This document shows, piece by piece, positions 46,372 to 55,504 of a stretch of DNA of 64,000 nucleotides. The notes under the pieces were generated by a model, which did no database searches, had not been told where the DNA came from, and saw only the letters and a program-made list of their open reading frames with translations. Origin of the DNA: Acidobacteriota bacterium (GTDB taxonomy: Bacteria; Acidobacteriota; Terriglobia; Terriglobales; Acidobacteriaceae). The stretch spans positions 124,001 to 188,000 of the forward strand of contig JAJZBZ010000001.1 in the NCBI GenBank assembly GCA_021846275.1, written 5' to 3'. A program made the position numbers and the translations under genes. The stretch's first letter is position 1. Every line of letters starts with the position of its first letter.

Positions 46372-47313
46372 ATGAGCCAAAACCTGGGCACTCCGGTTGT
46401 TTGCACGTTGTATGAGGGCCATTATCACCATGGCCTGGCCGCACTGATCAACTCGCTGTATCGAGCGGGGTTTGCGGGCAGGATGGTGGTGGGGTTTCGC
46501 GGGGAACTGCCGCCGTGGATCGGGCAACTCCGAGCGATCGACGCGATGCGCTATTCGCTGGATGGGCGGATGCAGATTGCGTTTGAGCGGCTGGATGTGG
46601 CGATGCACTTTACCAACTACAAGCCGGAGTTTCTGCTGCGGATTCTGAACGAGAGCAGGACGGAAGCCGGGGCGGTGTATCTGGACCCGGATATTACGCT
46701 GCGCTGCTCGTGGAATTTTATGGAGCAGTGGAGCCGGTTTGGCGTTTGCCTGTGTGAGGAGATTGTCGGCGTGAACATGGCGAATGACCATCCGCTGCGC
46801 TGGATGTGGAGGAAGCTGGCGCGGGAGCGGGGATGGGGCGAGCCGGTGCGCGAAAGCTGGCGCTATTACAATGGCGGGTTCATCGCGGTGAAGGCGGAGC
46901 ATCGGCGGTTTCTGGAAGTGTGGCGGGATGCGATCGGGATGATTGAGGAGACGGGCGCGAGCCTGAGCGACTTTGGACCGAGGAATCGGGAATACATCTT
47001 TCACATGGCCGATCAGGATGCGCTGAATCTGGCGGTGATGTATACGAGCGAGCCGCTTTCGACGGTGGGTCCGGAGGGAATGGGCTTTGTGCCGGGCGGA
47101 TTCACGATGTATCACGCAACCGGCGCGACGAAGCCGTGGAGAAAGCCGTTTCTGGTTTCGGCGCTGCGGGGAGTTCCGCCATCGGGCGCGGACAAGGATT
47201 TTCTGGAGAAGATGGATGGGCCGATCCGGGCGTATTCGCGATGGCAGTTGCTGAGGAAACGGCTGGCCTGCAATATGGCCGCGCTGATGGGACGCTTCTA
47301 CGCGAGGCGGTGA
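46372..47313 (+). CDS. Glycosyltransferase-like protein (GT-A fold, DxD)
   Basis: 313 aa, no signal peptide. PVVCTLYEGHYHHGLAALINSLYRAGF opens a GT-A-like Rossmann half; AGAVYLDPDITL holds a DxD-type metal motif (Asp105/Asp107); RYYNGGFIAVKAEHRRFLEVW and HMADQDALNLAVMY match the acceptor-side motifs of GT8/Nucleotid_trans-type proteins. Donor and acceptor are unknown. It is divergent from metH with about 240 bp between starts; that gap holds no clear element. Confidence 0.75.
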   Translation: MSQNLGTPVVCTLYEGHYHHGLAALINSLYRAGFAGRMVVGFRGELPPWIGQLRAIDAMRYSLDGRMQIAFERLDVAMHFTNYKPEFLLRILNESRTEAGAVYLDPDITLRCSWNFMEQWSRFGVCLCEEIVGVNMANDHPLRWMWRKLARERGWGEPVRESWRYYNGGFIAVKAEHRRFLEVWRDAIGMIEETGASLSDFGPRNREYIFHMADQDALNLAVMYTSEPLSTVGPEGMGFVPGGFTMYHATGATKPWRKPFLVSALRGVPPSGADKDFLEKMDGPIRAYSRWQLLRKRLACNMAALMGRFYARR

Positions 47314-47317
47314 GGCG

Positions 47318-47366
47318 GTGGGTCAGGGGTCAGTTGTCAGGGGTCAGCCGTCAGGGATCAGTTACA
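47318..47366. repeat. Run of CTGACGR-type heptads (reverse orientation)
   Basis: GGTCAGGGGTCAGTTGTCAG and continuation: about six degenerate 7-mers with no REP unit, between the glycosyltransferase-like gene and the convergent ferredoxin gene. A shorter run occurs at about 47888-47918. Confidence 0.7.
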
Positions 47367-47398
47367 GTGATTTTTGGGGTGACAACTGGGTCCGGTAC

Positions 47399-47869
47399 TC
47401 AGCGCGCGGGCGTGAGCGCAGAGACAGGGACGAGCATGTCTTCCTTGCGCATGACGAGGGTGGTGGCGTTGAGCGTGGCCAGCTCGAATCCGTGGCCGTG
47501 GGTGATGGCGTCGGTGGGGCAGGCCTCGACACAGTAGCCGCAGAAGATGCAGCGGTTGTAGTCGATGTTATAGGTTTTGGCGTAACGTTCGCTGGACGAA
47601 ATGCGCTGCTCAGCGGTGTTGTCGGCGGCTTCGATGAAGATGCAGTTGGACGGACAGGCGGCGGCGCAGAGGAAACAGGCGACGCATTTTTCGAGGCCGT
47701 TTTCGTCGCGCTGAAGCTCGTGAGCGCCGCGGAAGCGGGGCTGGAAGACGGCTCCGCGCAGAGGGCCTGCGCCGTCGGGGTAGTTTTCGACTTCAGTGGG
47801 CTGGAGCATCTCTTTGAAGGTGATGCCCATGCCTTTGGCGATGGCGGCCGCGTTGCGAACGATCGACAT
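47399..47869 (-). CDS. nuoI: NuoI-like 2x[4Fe-4S] ferredoxin subunit
   Basis: 156 aa. Two CxxCxxCxxxCP clusters (KCVACFLCAAACPSNC and RCIFCGYCVEACPTDA), the N-terminal helix GMGITFKEMLQP and YPDGAGPLRGAVFQPRFRG match the NuoI subunit of NADH:quinone oxidoreductase, which passes electrons to the terminal cluster. Normal family length. No other nuo gene is in the window, so it is either a stand-alone copy or a second complex's part. No strong ribosome-binding site precedes the ATG; the larger open frame upstream is antisense noise. Confidence 0.88.
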   Translation of the reverse strand: MSIVRNAAAIAKGMGITFKEMLQPTEVENYPDGAGPLRGAVFQPRFRGAHELQRDENGLEKCVACFLCAAACPSNCIFIEAADNTAEQRISSSERYAKTYNIDYNRCIFCGYCVEACPTDAITHGHGFELATLNATTLVMRKEDMLVPVSALTPAR

Positions 47870-48180
47870 GGGTTCAGTATACGACGAGTGGTCAGTCGTC
47901 TGGGGCCAGACGTCAGGGTTGGTCGGTGACGGCTTCCTGATTGGGGTGGTTGGGTTCGTTCTGACGGGGCGGTGAGGATGTGGGAGACGGTTTGCCCGCC
48001 ACATCCTCATGGCGGCGTGTCGGACGGAATCGGACACGCGCCCCCTGTCAGTACCCGGATCCGTGCGGCTGATGGGCGCTCCGCTTAGCACCGCCAACAG
48101 TGCCTGATCCGTGGTCTGGCCAGCGCCCCATCCTTCAGCGCCGCCTCTTTGCAGCGCCGCATCGGGGAACGCGCGATCCT

Positions 48181-48897
48181 TCATTGCTCCATCGGCGGAG
48201 CCGGCGAGCCGTCGGACCAGTGGCTGGCGATCATCATGAAGACGGTGTAGTGCGCCTGCCTGTCGATGGCTGCGATGAGCGGCGAACCGGGGAGATTTGC
48301 GCCCCAGTCGGCGGCGACGCTGCCGGGCGCGTAAAACATGAGATGCGAGTGCCAGCTGCCGACCGCATCGTTGAGGTACTGCTGTTTCGACATCATGTAA
48401 CACATGGCTCCGGGCGCGGGCGCGGGCAGCTCGCCGCTGGCCTGAGCCGCTGCGATCCGCTGGGCGATCTCGGCCTTCGATTTGCCGACAAGCACGAGCG
48501 TTGTCTTCAGAAAGTAGAGCCGGGAGATGGTGGCGGCCGCAGCGTGATTGAAGCAGTTGGGCGAGCGCATCTTCGGGTTCCAGAAGTCCGGCGCGTCGGT
48601 GTTCTTGGCCCAGGAGCGTTCGACGTAGCAGACGAAGCCGTTGGTGCCCCTGACGGCGGTGGTGTATCCGTGCGGACCGAGGATCATGATCTCGGCCTTG
48701 TCGGAGATCGATGGCGGCGCGGCGCTGCGCGCGAGCGCGATCTCGGCATTCGGATCGGCGATCATGTATTTGCTGAGCGGCGCCATCTGCGCATACATGG
48801 CCTGTTGCTCTTCGGCTCGGGTGATGGTGGTGGATGCAGCGAGGCAGGCGAGCGCCAGCAGTTGCATTGCAGTTCTTATTCGCAATCTCGTCTTCAT
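48181..48897 (-). CDS. Exported protein of unknown function
   Basis: 238 aa with signal peptide MKTRLRIRTAMQLLALACLA and cleavage near TRAEEQ. The mature part contains GTNGFVCYVERSW, PKMRSPNCFNHAAA and GAMCYMMSKQQYLND, giving three cysteines that could pair in the periplasm, and ends DGSPAPPMEQ. No family recognised. GGGAGA lies six bases before the ATG. It lies 71 bp downstream of the TetR gene on the same strand, so is likely co-transcribed and under the TetR operator. Confidence 0.75.
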   Translation of the reverse strand: MKTRLRIRTAMQLLALACLAASTTITRAEEQQAMYAQMAPLSKYMIADPNAEIALARSAAPPSISDKAEIMILGPHGYTTAVRGTNGFVCYVERSWAKNTDAPDFWNPKMRSPNCFNHAAAATISRLYFLKTTLVLVGKSKAEIAQRIAAAQASGELPAPAPGAMCYMMSKQQYLNDAVGSWHSHLMFYAPGSVAADWGANLPGSPLIAAIDRQAHYTVFMMIASHWSDGSPAPPMEQ

Positions 48898-48968
48898 TGG
48901 ATCTCCCTGTGTGGCGTTCCGGGTGGATGCTGGTTGAACTCGGGCTGCTGCCAGCGGATGATGCCGAT

Positions 48969-49631
48969 TCACTTTCGTGACCGGGCTGAAACGAAGATCG
49001 TTTCGAGGTAGCGATGGAGATGGTCGACGGACGCAATCGCTGCTGACGTGCCGGACTGCGCCTTGGCGAGGATGAATGCGCCCTGAAGCACGCTGACGAT
49101 GTGGATGGCGAGGCTCTTTGCGCTCCAGCGGGGCCGTGTGCGCAGCCGGGCCAAGGCCGCGCGGACGTCGGATTCGAGCCAGTCGATGTGTTCGAAGAGG
49201 GCCTTGTTGCAGGTTTCGCGAATGGCTGGATGGGTGGCGTAGGTCTCCTGAACGAGGGTGCCGAGCAGACAGGTGAATTCGGGCAGTTCGCCGCGAAGGA
49301 GCTTTCTGCGCTGGAGAACGTAGGCGAGCAGGCGCTGGACCGGGTCGTCGAGTTTGCGGTGAGGCGCGCGGTCGAACAGGTCCATTGCGCTGGACTGAAA
49401 GTCCTCGGCAGCGGCGATGGCGAGCGCTTCCTTGCTGGAGAAGTGGTGGAAGAATGCACCCTTGGTGACTCCGGCATCGGCGCAAAGCTCGTCGACGGAG
49501 GTGTTGGCATAGCCGCGCTGGCGGATGCGTCGGATGGCCGCGGTGAGCAGCCTGCGGCGCGCGTCTCCGCGTGTTCGGGGCGTGGGCGTTGGGCGCGGTT
49601 TCCGGATGGTTTGCGCTTTTGTCGTTTTCAT
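48969..49631 (-). CDS. TetR-family transcriptional regulator
   Basis: 220 aa. Basic N-terminal extension (about 24 residues), then the TetR HTH: RRRLLTAAIRRIRQRGYANTSVDELCADAGVTKGAFFHHFSSKEAL. The ligand domain resembles the TetR_C group with LLGTLVQETYATHPAIRE, often controlling reductases or efflux. A 20-bp palindrome sits five bases upstream of its start, arguing for autorepression. Downstream is the exported protein of unknown function. Confidence 0.92.
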   Translation of the reverse strand: MKTTKAQTIRKPRPTPTPRTRGDARRRLLTAAIRRIRQRGYANTSVDELCADAGVTKGAFFHHFSSKEALAIAAAEDFQSSAMDLFDRAPHRKLDDPVQRLLAYVLQRRKLLRGELPEFTCLLGTLVQETYATHPAIRETCNKALFEHIDWLESDVRAALARLRTRPRWSAKSLAIHIVSVLQGAFILAKAQSGTSAAIASVDHLHRYLETIFVSARSRK

Positions 49632-49636
49632 TATTG

Positions 49637-49656
49637 CATACCGACCAGTCGGTATG
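49637..49656. promoter_or_regulatory. Probable TetR operator
   Basis: CATACCGAC-CA-GTCGGTATG: 9-bp perfect arms, two-base centre, six bases upstream of the TetR ATG. The TACCGAC...GTCGGTA form is common for TetR regulators. Confidence 0.85.
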
Positions 49657-49740
49657 TTTGTAAGAGAAACGGAAAGCGATTGTCAAGGGAAATCGACTGC
49701 GGCGGAAGAGAATTCCGCCGGCTGGGCCGGTTGTCGGTGG

Positions 49741-50739
49741 TCAGTTCTGCGGAGCCGGATGAGCGGCGGCTGCGCTGGCGTTGGCTGGGCGGGTAACGGC
49801 TGGGTGCGCGACATTGGAGCGGCCCTGGTTGTTGGCTGGCGGAGTGGTGACGGGGGTGCGCTCGTGGCGCGGATGGGCTGTGTGAGCGCGTGCGGCGGCG
49901 GCTTCGGGATGGCAGAGCGGCGAATCCTGGCCGCCGAGCAATGCGGACTGCGCGCTGGTGAGCTGGCAGAGCTTCTGCTGCATGGGCGCGGCGTGCTCGT
50001 CGCCTAGAGCCTGGGTGATGTCGAGGCCGGTGGCGGGATCGACGGAGTATTCGTAGACGTAGTTCTGAGCGGGTTTTGCGGAGCCGGACGCGGAACCGGA
50101 TATGGCACCGAAGTCGAGGTGGAGCCAGGTGTCGAGGGTGGAGTTGCCGCGCACGTCGGTGAAGAGGCCGTAGACCTCGGTGGCGGTGACGCCGGTGGCG
50201 GGTGAGGCGGTGCGCAGGGCTGCTCCGGTGGAGCTGTGGAGCGGATCGGTGGAGCGAATCCAGCGGGCGTGCCAGGCGTGGTCGGCGGGGCTGTAATAGG
50301 CGGCGGTGAAGTAGAGCGAGGCGTCGCACTGGAGGCAGTTCCGCCAGGTGAGGCCGAGTTCAGGGAGTATCTGGCTGCCGAGGGTGAGCCAGTTGAGGTA
50401 GCGGAGGCGGTAGCCGGAGACGAGCGGGACGAGCTGGCGATGGCTGAGCGAGACGCTCCAGAGGGTGAAGCGGTCGGAGGCGGGCGAGGATTGGGGCGTG
50501 GAGCGGAGCGTGGTGACGACGAGCGCGGAGTCCCACTGGACGCCGATCTCGCGGATGGCCGAGTAGGACTGCGCGGCGAGCGAGTCGGTGACCCAGCGGA
50601 CGGTGGGCGCGTCGGCGGGCGAGCGGAAGTCGATCCAGTGGAAGGACTGCGGCGCGGACTGGGCTCGGGCGGCGTTGCCGACGAATGCGAGCAGCAGAGA
50701 TAAGAACAGGACGCGGTGAGAATGCTGGATGGTCGGCAT
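49741..50739 (-). CDS. Exported protein of unknown function
   Basis: 332 aa. Signal peptide VLFLSLLLAFVGNAARAQ, then a beta-rich domain (FHWIDFRSPADAPTVRWVTDSL, LTWRNCLQCDASLYFTAAYY, YVYEYSVDPATGLDITQALG) and a Pro/Ala/His-rich disordered tail of about 65 residues. No family recognised; looks like an acidobacterial periplasmic or surface protein. The ATG at 50739 is the first sensible start, as the open frame upstream runs through the 235-bp repeat array and encodes only repeat translation. Confidence 0.7.
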   Translation of the reverse strand: MPTIQHSHRVLFLSLLLAFVGNAARAQSAPQSFHWIDFRSPADAPTVRWVTDSLAAQSYSAIREIGVQWDSALVVTTLRSTPQSSPASDRFTLWSVSLSHRQLVPLVSGYRLRYLNWLTLGSQILPELGLTWRNCLQCDASLYFTAAYYSPADHAWHARWIRSTDPLHSSTGAALRTASPATGVTATEVYGLFTDVRGNSTLDTWLHLDFGAISGSASGSAKPAQNYVYEYSVDPATGLDITQALGDEHAAPMQQKLCQLTSAQSALLGGQDSPLCHPEAAAARAHTAHPRHERTPVTTPPANNQGRSNVAHPAVTRPANASAAAAHPAPQN

Positions 50740-50910
50740 GGTCGGTTCGATTCCCTGCCCTGCGAAATGGTTGCGGGAGCCTGGAAATAGTGTATCCGGC
50801 ATTGCATGCAGGCATTGCATGCAGCAGCAGCGCGTTCGCGCCGTGGCCGCTCCCGCTGGTCGCGGATGGGCGTTTGCTGAGGCCGACGGGAAAGCAAAAA
50901 CAAATGCAGA
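50740..50910. repeat. Leading module of the repeat array
   Basis: Contains two partial GCATTGCATGCAG motifs (50802-50826) followed by CAGCGCGTTCGCGCCGTGG and TGGTCGCGG, the same module seen near 38983, then hexamer-like sequence leading to the first REP unit at 50911. Confidence 0.7.
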
Positions 50911-51615
50911 AGCAGATTCCCTTCGGGAATGACAACAAAAAAGGCATTGCATGCAGCGGACGCGCGCTTTGCGCGCCACGGACGGTTGTGGCGCTCCCGT
51001 TGGTCGCGGGTCGACTGTCGGTAAGGACGAAGCAGGAAGCAGATTCCCTTCGGGAATGACAACAAATACGCAAAGACAAGAACAACAGCAAAAGCAAAGG
51101 CAGGGGCTTTGCTGACGACTGACGACTGACGGCTGACGACTCAGAAGCAGATTCCCTTCGGGAATGACAACAAAAAAGGCATTGCATGCAGCGGACGCGC
51201 GCTTTGCGCGCCACGGACGGTTGTGGCGCTCCCGTTGGTCGCGGGTCGACTGTCGGTAAGGACGAAGCAGGAAGCAGATTCCCTTCGGGAATGACAACAA
51301 ATACGCAAAGACAAGAACAACAGCAAAAGCAAAGGCAGGGGCTTTGCTGACGACTGACGACTGACGGCTGACGACTCAGAAGCAGATTCCCTTCGGGAAT
51401 GACAACAAAAAAGGCATTGCATGCAGCGGACGCGCGCTTTGCGCGCCACGGACGGTTGTTACCGCTTCTGTTGGTCGCGGGTGGACTGTCGGTGAGGACG
51501 AAGCAGGAAGCAGATTCCCTTCGGGAATGACAACAAATACGCAAAGACAAGAACAACAGCAAAAGCAAAGGCAGGGACTTTGCTGACGACTGACGGCTGA
51601 CGACTGACGACTCAG
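50911..51615. repeat. Three 235-bp tandem repeats
   Basis: Exact period of 235 bp: units begin at 50911, 51146 and 51381, and a fourth REP start follows at 51616. Each unit is REP, GCATTGCATGCAGCGGACGC module with a GCGCGC-TTT-GCGCGC palindrome, a GGTCGCGGG segment, a second REP, GACAAGAACAACAGC hexamers, then CTGACGR heptads. Units 1 and 2 are nearly identical; unit 3 has a few substitutions (for example TTACCGCTTC for TGGCGCTCCC). Confidence 0.95.
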
Positions 51616-51876
51616 AAGCAGATTCCCTTCGGGAATGACAACAAAAAAGCAAGGGCAAGTACAAAAGCAAGAACAAAGGCAACGGCAACGGCAAAGGCAA
51701 GGGCAAGAACGACGGCAAAAGCAGTGACAAAGGCAAACAGGAGCAGGAGCGATGGCGGAGGCTGATTCCGGGAATTTTCTCCGCAGGTGAAAAGGATTTG
51801 GGCTGGGGCAAAGTTCCCCTGTAGAAATACCTTTGCGCGCGGGCTGGAGGCGGTAGGATAGAGCTACCGGAATCCG
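51616..51876. repeat. Trailing REP and hexamer run upstream of lolD
   Basis: Fourth REP start (51616-51642) and about 90 bp of GGCAAR hexamers to about 51745, then about 130 bp of unique sequence that should contain the lolD promoter; I saw no convincing boxes. Confidence 0.75.
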
Positions 51877-52695
51877 ATGGAAACGATGGTGTCCACTTCG
51901 ACGATGGAGCGTCCGCAAGCGGGTGGGGCAGGCGGCGAAGCCCAGGCATGGGAAGAAACAAAGGCATGCGAAGCAGTGGCGCGCGACAGGGTGGGAAGCG
52001 AGGCGATGGTCCGGCTCTGCGGGGTGACGAAGAGCTACCGGACGGCGCGTGGCGAGTTGCGGGTCTTTGACGGGCTGGATGTGGAGATTGGCTCGGGCGA
52101 GATGGTGGCGATTGTGGGTCGCTCGGGCAGCGGGAAGAGCACGCTGCTGCATCTGCTGGGCGCGCTGGATCGGCCTTCGTCGGGACGTATCTATTGCGCG
52201 TCCACTTTGGTGACGGATCTCAGCGCGCGGGATGCGGCGCGGTTTCGCAATGAGCGGATCGGGTATGTGTGGCAGTTTCATTACCTGCTGCCGGAGTTTA
52301 CGGCCGAGGAGAATGTGGCGATGCCGCTGATGGCGCGTGGGGTGGAGCGCAGGCGGGCGATGGCCGAGGCGGGTGAGTGGCTGGAGCGCGTGGAGCTGGG
52401 AGATCGCCGCGGGCACAGGCCGGGCGAGATGAGCGGAGGCGAGCAGCAGCGCGTGGCGCTGGCGCGTGCGCTGGTGACGAAGCCGCAACTGCTGCTGGCC
52501 GACGAGCCGACGGGCGACCTGGACGAGGCGACGGCGGAGATGGTGTTTGGATGGATGAAGGAGTTGCATCGGGAGCAGGGACTGACGTCGCTGCTTGTGA
52601 CCCATAACCTGGAACTGGCCGGGCGCTGCGCCCGTGTCCTGCGTCTGGAGGGTGGCAGGATCATGGAGGCCGCCCGGCACGACTCGCAACCGTAA
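51877..52695 (+). CDS. lolD: LolD-like lipoprotein-releasing ABC ATPase
   Basis: 272 aa. Walker A GRSGSGKST (81-89), LolD-type Q-loop region VWQFHYLLPEFTAEENVAMPL, signature MSGGEQQRVALARAL, Walker B LLLADEPTGDLD and switch VTHNL. The Q-loop segment is characteristic of LolD, which powers lipoprotein release from the inner membrane with LolC/E. No LolC/E gene is adjacent. The first 43 residues are not part of the family; an ATG at 52006 after GAGGCG is an alternative start. A MacB-type ATPase is the other option. Confidence 0.85.
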   Translation: METMVSTSTMERPQAGGAGGEAQAWEETKACEAVARDRVGSEAMVRLCGVTKSYRTARGELRVFDGLDVEIGSGEMVAIVGRSGSGKSTLLHLLGALDRPSSGRIYCASTLVTDLSARDAARFRNERIGYVWQFHYLLPEFTAEENVAMPLMARGVERRRAMAEAGEWLERVELGDRRGHRPGEMSGGEQQRVALARALVTKPQLLLADEPTGDLDEATAEMVFGWMKELHREQGLTSLLVTHNLELAGRCARVLRLEGGRIMEAARHDSQP

Positions 52696-52779
52696 CCGCA
52701 GAGGGACCACGGGAGTGTGCGTGGTTCCTGACCTGAGCCGAGCGATAACAAGCGGAACCAGCACAAGACAAGGAGCATC

Positions 52780-55245
<2,466 letters not shown>

Positions 55246-55268
55246 GCAAAGCTGAAACAAGAAAAGCT

Positions 55269-55300
55269 GGTCCGGCGAAACTGCCGGGCCTTGCTTTTTT
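55269..55300 (+). terminator. Intrinsic terminator of clpC
   Basis: GGTCCGGC (55269-55276) pairs with GCCGGGCC (55283-55290), with one G-U pair, around loop GAAACT; TTGCTTTTTT follows. 24 bases past the clpC stop. Confidence 0.85.
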
Positions 55301-55504
55301 GCGGATTTTTGCGGAAGGGTGGGGCGGATGGATTTGCCGGATTTGGAGGCCGATGAGCCGTCGGCGGACGAGCCGCTGCGCGCGGTCAATCGCGAGCCGG
55401 AAAACAGGCTTGCGCATGCTAGACTCGGACGTATGGAATTTCCCCCCATGGACAGGCTGGTTGTGCGCAGAGGCATGAAAAAACAGGTGTTGCAGACGGA
55501 AAAA

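Noticed and set aside
50751-50765. GGTTCGATTCCC resembling a tRNA T-loop
   Set aside because: The bases flanking the loop do not pair and no acceptor, D or anticodon arm can be drawn; it lies at the start of an exported-protein gene.
49741-51300. Very long minus-strand open frame through the 235-bp array, apparently adding a 187-residue N-terminus
   Set aside because: The added part is translation of the repeats (SFPKGICF, CCHSRRESAS), repeated in step with the 235-bp period; the real gene starts at a signal peptide at 50739.
50911-51642. Regularly spaced repeats suggesting CRISPR
   Set aside because: Spacers are themselves repeated, the period is 235 bp and no cas genes are present.
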